A stretch of 64,000 nt of DNA from Dehalococcoidia bacterium (GCA_020847985.1 JADLBC010000040.1:1-64000); one strand, 5' to 3'; counted from the first letter of the stretch, positions 29,109 through 37,560 are shown. Numbers and translations are program-made. Notes: a model not told the origin generated them from the sequence alone.

Positions 29109-29660
29109 TTAGCGCCGGCGCTTCACGACCCAGGCGGAGGCACCTGCGAAGACGATGAAGCCAGCGAGCATGAGGGCGAAGCCGGTGGATTCGAGCGAAA
29201 TGCCTGAATCTTCGTGGCGGGTGCCGGTGCCGGCGCTCGGGACGGTCGGCGGGCGGACGGTCGCGGTCGGGGTTGTCCCGACGGAGGGCGGGTTGGTGCC
29301 GCCGCCGCCGCCGGTACCGGGCGTCACGGTGGGCGGGGGCGTGGGATTGGTGCCGCCGCCGCCGGTGGTGGGCGTGGGGCTGCTGGGGCGTACCGTCGGT
29401 GTGGGCTGGGGCGGGGAGGCTGTCGGTGTGGCCGTGGGGGCGCCGCCGGTACGGTTCGGGTCGGGTTCGCACTGGTTCACGGGCCCCTGGGGAGCGGGCG
29501 CCAGAAACCCGTTGTAGCCGCCGGTGGAGATGAACCCTCCAAGTCCGGTGCCGCCGCACGGTGCGGGTGAAGCCAGCGCGGCGCCGCCGTGGGCCGCGAC
29601 CGCGCCCGCGGCGGCGAGGAACGCGACCGCCAGGATGCGGATGGATGCCTTTTTGAACAT
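29109..29660 (-). CDS. Secreted Pro/Thr/Gly-rich protein with LPXTG-like tail
   Basis: 183 residues. Signal peptide about 1-30 ('ILAVAFLAAAGAVAAHGGAA'), a short Gly/Pro region, then a long low-complexity stalk of PT, PTP and GGGG repeats (about 70-140). The C-terminus has 'VPSAGTG', 'EDSGISLEST', a membrane helix and 'KRRR'. The tail matches the layout of the protein at 7871-8386. It is probably a surface stalk or adhesin-like protein. It lies 10 bp downstream of the Ser/Thr kinase gene and is likely co-transcribed. Confidence 0.75.
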   Translation of the reverse strand: MFKKASIRILAVAFLAAAGAVAAHGGAALASPAPCGGTGLGGFISTGGYNGFLAPAPQGPVNQCEPDPNRTGGAPTATPTASPPQPTPTVRPSSPTPTTGGGGTNPTPPPTVTPGTGGGGGTNPPSVGTTPTATVRPPTVPSAGTGTRHEDSGISLESTGFALMLAGFIVFAGASAWVVKRRR

Positions 29661-29670
29661 GCCGACTCTC

Positions 29671-31338
29671 CTATTGAACCTGATTGGCAAACGACCGGGC
29701 TTCGGCCCAGCCGGATTGCGAGCCTGTCGAGATGTAGACCCAGTCGCTGATGGCAGCGTTGCGCTGCGCCGTGACGCGAACGCCGGCGGCGAGGCAGGCG
29801 CGGATACTGCTGCCGGGCGATGGGTACTCGTGGACCTCGGCGCAGGGGCCGGAGGGCACGAAGCGGACTTCGCCCGAGCCGGACGGTGGGGCGGCGGAAT
29901 GACCTGACGATGGCGGCGGCACGGCCCACGTGAATGTGCCGGCGTACTCGAGCACGAGGCCGTCCGAGCCGGTAGCGGTCGTTGGGAAGACCCACGACCC
30001 TCGTTCGGTTTCGCCGCAGGGCAGGAGCGAGAGGTACTCGCGCGCGAGGCCGCTCCCTGACTCGATTGAGGCCGTGGTCCCGCCGGCGGATCGGATGCGG
30101 ATCGTGGAATCGCCGACGTCCGGACTCCAGGTGATGCCCGTGCCGCCGGTGCCGCAGATGGCGGTGACAACGAACGCGATCTCGACCTTGCCGCCGTAGT
30201 AGACCACCGGCCCGGCATCGATGCGGGCGCCGGTCTTGCCGGCGGGTGGGTTGAAGACGTTCTGAGTGACCGCAACGAAGACGGCCGGGGGCATGGCCGC
30301 GGCTGAGGAATCATCGCGGCCGAAGGCGATGATGAAGGTGACGACGAGGGCCACGGCCATGGCGGCGGTGATCCCGCCCATGACGAACATGCCGCGGCGC
30401 GAGGATGTCGCGGCAGGCGCGGCCACTGTCGCGGGCGCCGCCGCCGGAGCGGGACGGGACGGTGGGGTGATGGTCTGTTCGCCGCGGAGCACCTTTCGCA
30501 CGGTGGCGGCATCGGATGGTCGCAACAGGGGGTCTTTGGTGAGGAGCGACTCGAGCAGGGGGCGCGCGGCCGCCGGGATGGGCGCGAAATCGACCTGCTG
30601 CTGGATGTGGCGAAGCATGACGTGCTGCTGCGTATCGCCGGCGAAGGGCGGCTGGCCCACGAGGCATTCGTAGAGCACGCAGCCGAGGGAATAGAGGTCG
30701 CTGGCGGCGGAGCTTTCGCCCTCGGGGGCCATGTAGGCGGGGGTGCCGAGCATGGTGCTGCCGCCGGTGAGGCGGGTGAGATCGATGGCGCGGGCGATGC
30801 CGAAGTCGGCGAGCTTCGCGGTTCCCTCGGGCGTGATGATGATGTTGGAGGGTTTGACATCGCGGTGGAGGACGCCGACGGCGTGCGCGGTGGCCAGGGC
30901 ATCGGCGACCTGCGCGCCGAGTTCGCGCGTTCGTTCCCAGGAGAGGGGGCCGTGATCGGCGACGTACTGCTTCAGGGATGGCCCCTCGACGAGCTCCATG
31001 GCCATGTAGGGCGTGCCATCGAGCACGCCGTAGCCGTAGACGGTGACGACGTAGGGGGAGTGGACGCGCTGGGATACCTCGACTTCGCGTTCGAAGCGGG
31101 CGACGTGCGCGGCGTCATCGGCGAGGTGGGGGTGGAGCATCTTGACGGCAACGAGGCGGCCGGACTCGCGTTCGCGTGCGCGCCAGACGACGCCCATGCC
31201 GCCGCTGCCGATGCGCTCGACCAGTTCGAACGGTGATGAGGATTGGTCCCGCAATACCGCACCCGACTTCAGGTAATTATCCGGAGCTGAAAGTGCGCAA
31301 AAGGAACCGGCGGAACCGGGTTGCGGCTCCTTCGGCAT
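29671..31338 (-). CDS. Membrane Ser/Thr protein kinase with extracellular sensor region
   Basis: Up to 555 residues. Kinase domain (about 37-290) with 'IGSGGMGVVWRA', Lys66 in 'VAVKML', 'LHRDVKPSNIII' (158-168), 'DFGIA' and 'GTPAYMAPE'. One membrane helix follows an Ala/Pro linker ('MFVMGGITAAMAVALVVTFI', about 333-352). The outside part ends with an SH3-like segment ('CAEVHEYPSPG', 'SDWVYISTGSQSGWAEA'). PknB-type kinases respond to envelope state. Start is uncertain: a TTG near codon 29 is an alternative because the first 30 residues look non-conserved. It is followed by the secreted stalk protein. Confidence 0.88.
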   Translation of the reverse strand: MPKEPQPGSAGSFCALSAPDNYLKSGAVLRDQSSSPFELVERIGSGGMGVVWRARERESGRLVAVKMLHPHLADDAAHVARFEREVEVSQRVHSPYVVTVYGYGVLDGTPYMAMELVEGPSLKQYVADHGPLSWERTRELGAQVADALATAHAVGVLHRDVKPSNIIITPEGTAKLADFGIARAIDLTRLTGGSTMLGTPAYMAPEGESSAASDLYSLGCVLYECLVGQPPFAGDTQQHVMLRHIQQQVDFAPIPAAARPLLESLLTKDPLLRPSDAATVRKVLRGEQTITPPSRPAPAAAPATVAAPAATSSRRGMFVMGGITAAMAVALVVTFIIAFGRDDSSAAAMPPAVFVAVTQNVFNPPAGKTGARIDAGPVVYYGGKVEIAFVVTAICGTGGTGITWSPDVGDSTIRIRSAGGTTASIESGSGLAREYLSLLPCGETERGSWVFPTTATGSDGLVLEYAGTFTWAVPPPSSGHSAAPPSGSGEVRFVPSGPCAEVHEYPSPGSSIRACLAAGVRVTAQRNAAISDWVYISTGSQSGWAEARSFANQVQ

Positions 31339-31466
31339 GCACGCGACAATATCTGTCCGCGTGTTACTTCTTCACACTTTCGAGCATCGGCGGGAGCCTA
31401 TCAGAACCGTAAACGCACCGTAAACCCCTGGCTGGCGGAACTGTGGCCTACATCTGTACGAGATCG

Positions 31467-31636
31467 AGTTCCCAGTGATCAGTTCCCAGTTCCCAGGGCT
31501 GCCCCGGGAGTGGAGCGATCGCTGGTGGGGGCGGCGGGTGGCGTGGGGTAACCCAGTGGGTACCGGGAGCTGGGAACCGGGACGCGCGCACCCACGACAA
31601 AGCCCGCGCCGGGTGGCGCGGGCTTTGTTGTGGGTG
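31467..31636. repeat. Composite hairpin repeat, copy 2
   Basis: Heptamers agttccc at 31467-31473, 31481-31487 and 31488-31494, inverted heptamers gggagct/gggaacc at 31565-31578, and a core closely matching copy 1 (for example the shared ggggcggcgggtg...accggga stretch). It ends with a 22-bp hairpin at 31589-31636 nearly identical to that of copy 1. It lies between the kinase start and tRNA-Val; the rest of the 31339-31641 gap holds no gene I can see. Confidence 0.78.
31589..31636. terminator. Hairpin terminator near tRNA-Val
   Basis: cacccacgacaaagcccgcgcc pairs with ggcgcgggctttgttgtgggtg (one G-T pair, 4-base loop). It lies 6 bp beyond the 3' end of the minus-strand tRNA-Val, where a terminator is expected. 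Confidence 0.7.
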
Positions 31637-31641
31637 CGGGG

Positions 31642-31718
31642 TGGTGGGCGGTACTGGACTCGAACCAGTGACCTCGTCGGTGTGAACGACGCGCTCTAAC
31701 CATCTGAGCTAACCGCCC
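31642..31718 (-). tRNA. tRNA-Val (anticodon CAC)
   Basis: On the minus strand a complete cloverleaf is present: acceptor GGGCGGT/ACCGCCC, D-arm GCTC...GAGC, anticodon stem CGTCG/CGACG with loop TTCACAC (CAC, reading GUG Val codons), T-arm ACTGG-TTCGAGT-CCAGT, discriminator A and an encoded CCA. Confidence 0.95.
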
Positions 31719-31757
31719 CCGGAGGGACCCTCAGTATGCGGCGGGGCCGGGGCGCGT

Positions 31758-32231
31758 TCAACTTGCGGGGGCGACTTCGACAACCATTTCGATTTCGACG
31801 GCGATGCCGTTGGGGAGGGCCTGCATGCCGACGGCGGAGCGGGCGTGGCGGCCACGTTCGCCAAAGAGGTCGACGAGGAGGTCGGAGGCGCCGTTCATGA
31901 CGCGGGGCTGGTCGCCGAACTTCGGGGTGCAGGCGACGAATCCGAGGAGCTTGACGACGCGGGTGACGCGGTCGAGGTCGCCGATCTCGGCTTTGAGGGA
32001 GGAGAGGCACTGGAGGACGGTGAGGCGGGCGGCTTCGTAGCCGGCTTCGATATCGAGGTCTTCGCCGAGGCGGCCGGTGACGTGGGAGCCATCGGGGCGG
32101 CGGGGGCCATGGCCGGAAATGAAGACGAGGCTGCCGGCGGTGACGGCGCGGACGAAGCGGAAATCGGAGGGGACGTCCCAGGGAACGGGGAGTTCGAGAC
32201 CGAGTTCGGCGAGGCGCTGTTCGATGTGCAG
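31758..32231 (-). CDS. RidA-family protein with apparent CTG start
   Basis: 157 residues if translation starts at CTG 32231 (GGAGG six bases upstream). The frame reads L-'HIEQRLAELGLELP', then 'FISGHGPRRPDGSHVTGRLG', 'VVKLLGFVACTPKFGDQPRV' and 'RHARSAVGMQALPNGIAVEI', a full-length YjgF/RidA protein. There is no ATG, GTG or TTG near this N-terminus. RidA proteins hydrolyse reactive enamine/imine intermediates. It lies downstream (minus strand) of the divergent rho promoter gap. Family certain; start codon inferred. Confidence 0.85.
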   Translation of the reverse strand: MHIEQRLAELGLELPVPWDVPSDFRFVRAVTAGSLVFISGHGPRRPDGSHVTGRLGEDLDIEAGYEAARLTVLQCLSSLKAEIGDLDRVTRVVKLLGFVACTPKFGDQPRVMNGASDLLVDLFGERGRHARSAVGMQALPNGIAVEIEMVVEVAPAS

Positions 32232-32274
32232 GGTGGGCCTCCGATTGGTGGGTACGGTGCAAAGGGTAGCGCGC

Positions 32275-32304
32275 TTGCGCGGGTTGCGGGGCGGGGCGTA
32301 TCCT
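32275..32304 (+). promoter_or_regulatory. Possible rho promoter
   Basis: ttgcgc (32275-32280) and tatcct (32299-32304) are spaced by 18 bp, a weak sigma-70-like match about 100 bp upstream of rho. The leader between them and ATG 32407 could hold the usual rho autoregulatory region, but I see no decisive structure. Confidence 0.3.
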
Positions 32305-32406
32305 TAACGAAGGCTGCAGTGAGTGTGAGATGCAGCCTCCCCGCGGCGAACCGCCCACTTTCGTTTTCCCCTGACGATTCCCCGCAACCCATTTTCCCCG
32401 ATAAGA

Positions 32407-33819
32407 ATGGCATTGGCAGAAGAGCACGCTACACCCGCACCCCGCGCCGCATCGCGTCGGCCCCGCCGGAGGCAGGCACCCCCGCCGCCTCCCCAGATGA
32501 TGGACATCGAAATGCCGGAGCCCGAGCCGGGGCAGAACGGCCTGATGGCTCCATTGAATATCGCGGCGCTCGAGGCGATGCCTCGCGAACAGCTCATCGA
32601 GACGGCGCATGCGCTGGGGCTGGAAGACGCGGTGACGCTGCGGAAGCAGGACCTGATCTTCCGGTTGCTGCAGGAGCAGGCAGAATCGCGCGGGAACATC
32701 TTCTCGGGCGGCTTCCTGGAAGTCTCGGACGATGGGAACTACGGCTTCCTGCGCGGCGAATCGATGCTGCCGGGGCCGCACGACATCTATGTGTCGCAGT
32801 CGCAGCTTCGGCGCTTCGCGCTGCGCCCGGGTGATTATGTCACGGGCCAGGTGCGCCACCCGAAGGACAACGAGAAGTACTACGGGCTGCTGAAGGTCGA
32901 GGCCGTGAACGGGATGGACCCGGAGACGGCGAAGCGGCGGCCGTATTTCGAGAACCTGACGGCGATCTTCCCGAACCAGCAGCTGAAGCTGGAGACGACG
33001 CCGGACAACCTGACGCACCGGATCATTGACCTGATCGCGCCGGTGGGGAAGGGTTCGCGCGGGCTCATCGTTTCGCCGCCAAAAGCGGGCAAGACGATGC
33101 TGCTGAAGAACATCGCGAACGGCATCGTGGCGAACCACCCGGATGTGCACCTGATCGTGCTCCTCATCGGCGAGCGGCCGGAGGAAGTGACGGACATGCA
33201 GCGTTCGGTGCGGGGCGAGGTGGTTTCGAGCACGTTCGATGAGCCGGTGGAGGACCACACGCGGGTGGCGGAGATGGCGCTGGAGCGGGCGAAGCGGCTC
33301 GTGGAAGGCGGCCAGGATGTGGTCATCCTGATGGACTCGATCACGCGGCTGACGCGGGCCTACAACCTGGCGCTGCCGCCGAGCGGCCGGACGCTCTCGG
33401 GCGGCGTGGACCCGATCGCGCTGTATCCGCCGAAGCGGCTCTTCGGAGCGGCGCGGAAGTGCGAGGAGGGCGGTTCGCTGACGATCCTGGCGACGTGCCT
33501 GGTGGACACCGGTTCGCGCATGGACGAGGTGGTGTTCGAGGAGTTCAAGGGCACGGGCAACCTGGAATTGCGGCTGGACCGGCGGCTGGCGGAACGGCGG
33601 TATTACCCGGCGCTGGACATCCAGGCAAGTTCGACGCGGCGAGAAGAGCTTTTGTTGGACGAAAAGACTCTCAAAGGTGTCTACCTTGTGCGCCGGATGA
33701 CGGCTATGATCTCGCAGAACTCGCCGAATCAGCTGGAAGCGACGGAACGGTTGCTGGACCGGCTGACGCGGACGAGTTCGAACGAGGAGTTCCTCGCGAG
33801 TCTGAAGACGGACCTGTAG
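32407..33819 (+). CDS. rho: Transcription termination factor Rho
   Basis: 470 residues. A basic/Pro-rich N-terminal extension (about 1-45), Rho N-domain with 'AALEAMPREQLIETAHALGL', the cold-shock-like RNA-binding domain 'GNYGFLRGESMLPGPHDIYV' and the ATPase core with Walker A 'LIVSPPKAGKTMLLKNIA', 'LLIGERPEEVTDM' and 'VVILMDSITRLTRAYN'. The hexameric helicase ends transcription of unprotected RNA and partners with NusG. It stands 141 bp upstream of the LysM/M23 peptidase gene. Confidence 0.97.
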   Translation: MALAEEHATPAPRAASRRPRRRQAPPPPPQMMDIEMPEPEPGQNGLMAPLNIAALEAMPREQLIETAHALGLEDAVTLRKQDLIFRLLQEQAESRGNIFSGGFLEVSDDGNYGFLRGESMLPGPHDIYVSQSQLRRFALRPGDYVTGQVRHPKDNEKYYGLLKVEAVNGMDPETAKRRPYFENLTAIFPNQQLKLETTPDNLTHRIIDLIAPVGKGSRGLIVSPPKAGKTMLLKNIANGIVANHPDVHLIVLLIGERPEEVTDMQRSVRGEVVSSTFDEPVEDHTRVAEMALERAKRLVEGGQDVVILMDSITRLTRAYNLALPPSGRTLSGGVDPIALYPPKRLFGAARKCEEGGSLTILATCLVDTGSRMDEVVFEEFKGTGNLELRLDRRLAERRYYPALDIQASSTRREELLLDEKTLKGVYLVRRMTAMISQNSPNQLEATERLLDRLTRTSSNEEFLASLKTDL

Positions 33820-33825
33820 CGCGCG

Positions 33826-34000
33826 AGCGCGACAAGGGGGGAACCCGGCGGTAATCAGGGATTGCCGCATAGCCTGCAAGGAGGTCCCGGAGCACAGTCA
33901 GGCTGGGACTCGCTGGCGGCGGCGGAACCGCTCCCGCTCCAGGCTGACCCGAATCCGGCCATGGGAAACGAAGGAACGCGTGCGCGCTCACACGCGCACG
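33826..34000 (+). promoter_or_regulatory. Structured leader, possible degenerate c-di-AMP (ydaO-type) riboswitch
   Basis: The leader of the LysM/M23 gene contains ggggggaacccggcggtaatc (33836-33855 region) and gacccgaatccgg, reminiscent of the GGGGGAACC...GGUGAAUC and GACCCGA-CCG segments of ydaO RNAs. A strong hairpin cgtgcgcg/cgcgcacg follows at 33979-34000. ydaO elements often precede wall-hydrolase genes. The conserved CAGCUAACC block is not clearly present, so this is a suggestion only. Confidence 0.3.
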
Positions 34001-35169
34001 GCAAACGCCACGGACGGATGACCGTCCACCTCGTCGTGGTGACGCTGGCCGTGCTGGCCGTCACATTCGCGGCGAGGTTCCCGTCACCCACGGAGGCGAC
34101 GGCAGCGACCACTCCTTCGTTTGTTTTTTCTGGTGTTGCCGGCTCATCGCAGGCGCGCGTGGACACGTATTTCCGTCCCGGCCCGAGCCTGCAGACGCGC
34201 GATTCGATCACGGCATTGGTGGCGCGGGCGGATGTCGCGAGCGTGCGGTCGGCGGGTGCGATTTCGCCGGTTTCGAGCTTCTCCTCGGGTGTTTCGATCG
34301 CGACGGCGGCCTCGGGCGAGGCGGGCGCGGGGATCAAGCCGCTGGCTGACATCGTGGACCCGCAGAAGCCGTACGCGGTGTACGAGGCGCGCAGGGGCGA
34401 CACGGTGGGCGCGATTGCGACGCAGTTCGGGATCTCGGTGCGGACGTTCCTGGAGAACAACCCGACGGTGCCGGAGAACTACAACATCCAGGTCGGGCAG
34501 CAGTTCATCGTGCCGCGCAAGGACGGGATCCTCTACAAGGTGGGGCACGGCGACACGGTGGATTCGATCGTGGCGCAGTACGACAACGTGACTTCGGGGG
34601 CGGTGCTGGAGTTCCGGCCGAATGCGATCCGGGACCCGAAGGCGCTGCCGCAGGGCGAATACCTGCTGCTGCCGGGCGCGACGGTGAAGCCGCCTCCGCC
34701 ACCTCCTCCTCCGCCGAAGAACACCGCTCCCTCGGGGTCGATCACCGGTGGCGGGAGTGGTCCGCGGGCGGGCGGGAGCGGCAAATTCGTATTCCCGCTG
34801 GCACGCTGGCACGGTATCAGCGACCAGTTCGGGGTGCCGCGTGGTGGTGGCACGTACCACACGGGCATCGACCTCGACCTGTACGGGCTGCACCATTCGA
34901 ACATCTTCTCAAGCTGCGCGGGCACGGTGACGAAGGTGGAATACCTGACCTATTCGTACGGGTACCACGTGATTGTGGACTGCGGCGAGGGTTGGACGAC
35001 GCTCTACGCGCACATGGACCAGATCAATGTGTCGCCGGGGCAGCGGGTGGGGCAGGGCACGATCCTGGGCGTCTCGGGCCTGACGGGCTTCACGACGGGT
35101 GAGCACCTGCACTTCGAGATCCGCTTCCAGGGCGCGTACACGAACCCGGCGGACTACCTGCCCTTCTAG
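33961..35169 (+). CDS. LysM and M23 peptidase domain protein (wall hydrolase)
   Basis: 402 residues from ATG 33961; ATG 34018 is an alternative that would leave a strong hairpin in the leader. A membrane/signal helix ('VHLVVVTLAVLAVTFAA') is followed by two LysM domains ('YEARRGDTVGAIATQFGI', 'YKVGHGDTVDSIVAQYD'), a nine-proline linker and an M23 domain with zinc ligands in 'YHTGIDLDLYG' and 'GEHLHFEIR'. It binds peptidoglycan and cleaves stem peptides or bridges outside the membrane. Its structured leader suggests control at the RNA level. Confidence 0.92.
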   Translation: MGNEGTRARSHAHGKRHGRMTVHLVVVTLAVLAVTFAARFPSPTEATAATTPSFVFSGVAGSSQARVDTYFRPGPSLQTRDSITALVARADVASVRSAGAISPVSSFSSGVSIATAASGEAGAGIKPLADIVDPQKPYAVYEARRGDTVGAIATQFGISVRTFLENNPTVPENYNIQVGQQFIVPRKDGILYKVGHGDTVDSIVAQYDNVTSGAVLEFRPNAIRDPKALPQGEYLLLPGATVKPPPPPPPPPKNTAPSGSITGGGSGPRAGGSGKFVFPLARWHGISDQFGVPRGGGTYHTGIDLDLYGLHHSNIFSSCAGTVTKVEYLTYSYGYHVIVDCGEGWTTLYAHMDQINVSPGQRVGQGTILGVSGLTGFTTGEHLHFEIRFQGAYTNPADYLPF

Positions 35170-35187
35170 CGGGCCCTTCGCAGCACG

Positions 35188-35745
35188 CTATTTGGCGTCC
35201 AGGTCGATGGTCGCGAGGAGCGTGTCGCAGGCCTTGAGGACGTCGTCGCGCTTCTCATCGGTGTACTGGCAGGTGATGCGCAGATTGCGGTTCGCGGCCA
35301 TATCGACGACGAAGGCGACGTGCTGGTTCACCGCGGCGCCGCTGTAGGACTTCGCGGTTGCTTCGAAGACCACGCCCTGGCGCCCGTCCACCTCTTTGGG
35401 GGCGACGGCGTTGGGGTCGCCGCCGCTGTCGCGCGCGGACTTTTTGACCTGGTTGACCAGGTCCTGGTACTCCTTGGCGGTGAGGGAGGTGGCGCCGCCG
35501 CGGTCCTGTTCGAAGCCTTCGATGACGATGAGGCTGTCATCGCCCCAGGAGCCGCTGATGGCGACGGCCCAGGCGCGGTCTTCGTTCGCGACGCGTTCCT
35601 TGAGGGTGTATTCGCTGGTGCCGTCGGGGTAATCGAAGCTGATGCCGTGCCCGGAGTAGGCGGAGGAACCGATGGTAATGCAGGCGGGGGCGGCGATGGC
35701 GAGGCCGAGGAGGGAAGCGATGAGGGCGGCGCGATGCTTGTGCAC
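35188..35745 (-). CDS. Lipoprotein, PsbP-like fold
   Basis: 185 residues with a lipoprotein signal peptide ending 'LAIAAPAC'. The mature part, with 'GISFDYPDGTSEYTLKERV' and 'QHVAFVVDMAANRNLRITCQ', looks like the PsbP/MOG1-like beta-sandwich common in small bacterial lipoproteins. Function unknown; probably attached to the outer face of the membrane. It converges with the M23 gene (18-bp gap) and is downstream of the TlpA-like gene on the same strand. Confidence 0.7.
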   Translation of the reverse strand: MHKHRAALIASLLGLAIAAPACITIGSSAYSGHGISFDYPDGTSEYTLKERVANEDRAWAVAISGSWGDDSLIVIEGFEQDRGGATSLTAKEYQDLVNQVKKSARDSGGDPNAVAPKEVDGRQGVVFEATAKSYSGAAVNQHVAFVVDMAANRNLRITCQYTDEKRDDVLKACDTLLATIDLDAK

Positions 35746-35795
35746 GCGCGGATTCTCACCACTCGGGGGGGCGGCGTAAAGGGAGCAGGTAGCGG

Positions 35796-36728
35796 CTATT
35801 CGGCCTTGTAGGTGATGCCGAGCTTCGCGAGCTGGGCTTCGAGGTCGGCCTTCTTCACGCGGCCGGATTGCATGCCGCGGAGGACGCCATCCTTATCGAC
35901 GAAGAAGGTGACGGGGAGGCCGCCGCCGACGCGGTAGTGATCGGCGACGTCGCCATCGCTATCGAGGACGGCGGGGTAGGTGGCCTTGAGGGAATTCAGG
36001 ATGCCGGTGGCCTTGTCCTGCGATTCGAGGAAATTGACGCCGAGGACGACGAGCTGGCCGTTGGAGGCATCCATGGCGTGCTGGAAATCGGGGATCTCTT
36101 CCTTGCAGGGGTCGCACCAGCTGGCGAACCAGTTCACGATGACGGCCTTGCCGCGGTAGTCGGAGAGTTTGCGGACGGTGGTCCCGTCGTGGGCATCGAG
36201 GAGGGCGAAATCGGGTGCGGGCTGCCCTTCTTTCGGGCGCTGCGGGTCGATCGGGCCGAGGCCTTTCGCGTTGTTCGCCGAAGGAGTCTTGCCGGCGAGG
36301 GCGAACTCCTGGGGGGTGCTCACCTTCCAGGCGCCGCCAATGCGGTGGAGGTAGACGGCTTCATTGAGGTCGGTGCCGGCGACTTTGCCGGTGACTTTCG
36401 CGCCAACCCAGTCGCCCTCTTCGACGAGGACCTTGACGGTGAGCGATTGGACGGAGGGGGCGTTCGCGGCGATGGCGGCATCCTTCGAATCCCAGGGGGC
36501 GGGGGCGTAGTCGAGATCGGCGATGGCGGGATCGAGGAGGGCGTCGTAGGCGGCCGTGTCCTTGTTGGCGATGGCGCCATACAGCGATTCGACGGTCTCG
36601 ACGGGGGAGGGGCCATCGTCGCCGCCGGAGAGGAAGAGGAAGGCGCCGGCGCCGAGAGCGACGACGACGGCGAACCCGAGCATGATAGGCCCGGCCCAGC
36701 TACGGCCGCGCGACGCTGCGTTGGTCAT
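35796..36728 (-). CDS. TlpA-like membrane-anchored thioredoxin-fold protein
   Basis: 310 residues from ATG 36728 (ATG 36776 also possible). An N-terminal anchor helix (about 15-34) is followed by a 120-residue NTF2/lumazine-like domain ('ETVESLYGAIANKDTAAYDA') and a C-terminal thioredoxin domain with active site 'WFASWCDPCKEEIPDF' (CxxC) and cis-Pro in 'GGLPVTFFVDKDG'. It likely reduces disulfides outside the cytoplasm, for example in cytochrome c maturation. The two-domain layout is less common than plain TlpA. Confidence 0.88.
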   Translation of the reverse strand: MTNAASRGRSWAGPIMLGFAVVVALGAGAFLFLSGGDDGPSPVETVESLYGAIANKDTAAYDALLDPAIADLDYAPAPWDSKDAAIAANAPSVQSLTVKVLVEEGDWVGAKVTGKVAGTDLNEAVYLHRIGGAWKVSTPQEFALAGKTPSANNAKGLGPIDPQRPKEGQPAPDFALLDAHDGTTVRKLSDYRGKAVIVNWFASWCDPCKEEIPDFQHAMDASNGQLVVLGVNFLESQDKATGILNSLKATYPAVLDSDGDVADHYRVGGGLPVTFFVDKDGVLRGMQSGRVKKADLEAQLAKLGITYKAE

Positions 36729-36810
36729 TCGAATCCCCGCGTGCGGTGCGGGCCGCACGGTAGCGGCGGCGCCCATGCACCCCGCAAGATGGTAGCAGGA
36801 GCACCGTTCA

Positions 36811-37554
36811 TTGCCTGTTAATGACGAACCGCAACCATCGGATGCGATGGTCCAGATTGCTTCGGGCGCGGCGAAGGTCCTCGTGGTCGAGGATGAGGAG
36901 ACGCTGCTGTTCGCGCTCGCGCACAACCTGCGGCACGAGGGGTACACGGTGGTCACGGCATCGCGCGGGGACGATGCACTGAAGCTGGCGCGGGAGACCC
37001 GGCCGGACCTGGTGGTGCTGGACGTGATGCTGCCGGGCGTGGATGGGATGCAGGTCTGCCGGCTGCTGCGGCGGGACACGGCGATCCCGATCATCATGCT
37101 GACGGCGCTGGGGGGCGAAGGGGACCGCGTAGCGGGGCTCGATACGGGCGCGGACGACTACGTGCCGAAGCCGTTCGGGATGCGCGAACTGCTGGCGCGG
37201 GTGCGCGCACTGCTACGGCGAACGGCTCCGCGGGACGAGGCGGAGGCTGGGCCGGCCGTCGTGCGGTCGGGGGATATCGAAATCGACCGGGTGCGGCGGG
37301 AGGTCCGGCGGGACGGGACGGCACTGAAGCTGAAGCCGAAGGAGTTCGAGCTTCTGCTATTCTTCGTTCGGCATCCCGGGCGCGTATTTTCCCGGGAGCA
37401 GATCCTGGATGAGGTGTGGGGCTACGACTTCTACGGTGGTCCCCGGACGGTGGATGTGCACGTGCGCTGGCTGCGCCAGAAGGTCGAGCGTGACCCGGCG
37501 GAGCCGGTTCGCATTCGCACGGTGCGCGGCAGCGGCTACATCTTCGAAGGCTGA
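36811..37554 (+). CDS. OmpR/PhoB-type response regulator
   Basis: 247 residues from TTG 36811 (AGGAG nine bases upstream); ATG 36847 is an alternative. Receiver domain: 'VLVVEDEETLLFALAHNL', phospho-acceptor Asp in 'DLVVLDVMLPGVDGM', Lys in 'YVPKPFGM'. Winged-helix output: 'LKPKEFELLLFFVRHPGRVF' and 'GPRTVDVHVRWLRQK'. Six bases separate it from the histidine kinase, its evident partner. The signal is unknown; PhoR/PhoB-like control of phosphate genes is one possibility. Confidence 0.93.
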   Translation: MPVNDEPQPSDAMVQIASGAAKVLVVEDEETLLFALAHNLRHEGYTVVTASRGDDALKLARETRPDLVVLDVMLPGVDGMQVCRLLRRDTAIPIIMLTALGGEGDRVAGLDTGADDYVPKPFGMRELLARVRALLRRTAPRDEAEAGPAVVRSGDIEIDRVRREVRRDGTALKLKPKEFELLLFFVRHPGRVFSREQILDEVWGYDFYGGPRTVDVHVRWLRQKVERDPAEPVRIRTVRGSGYIFEG

Positions 37555-37560
37555 CGGGCC

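Noticed and set aside
31696-33879. 727-residue minus-strand frame opposite rho
   Set aside because: Antisense to a certain rho gene, Arg/His/Pro-rich with no recognisable fold; an artefact of high GC.
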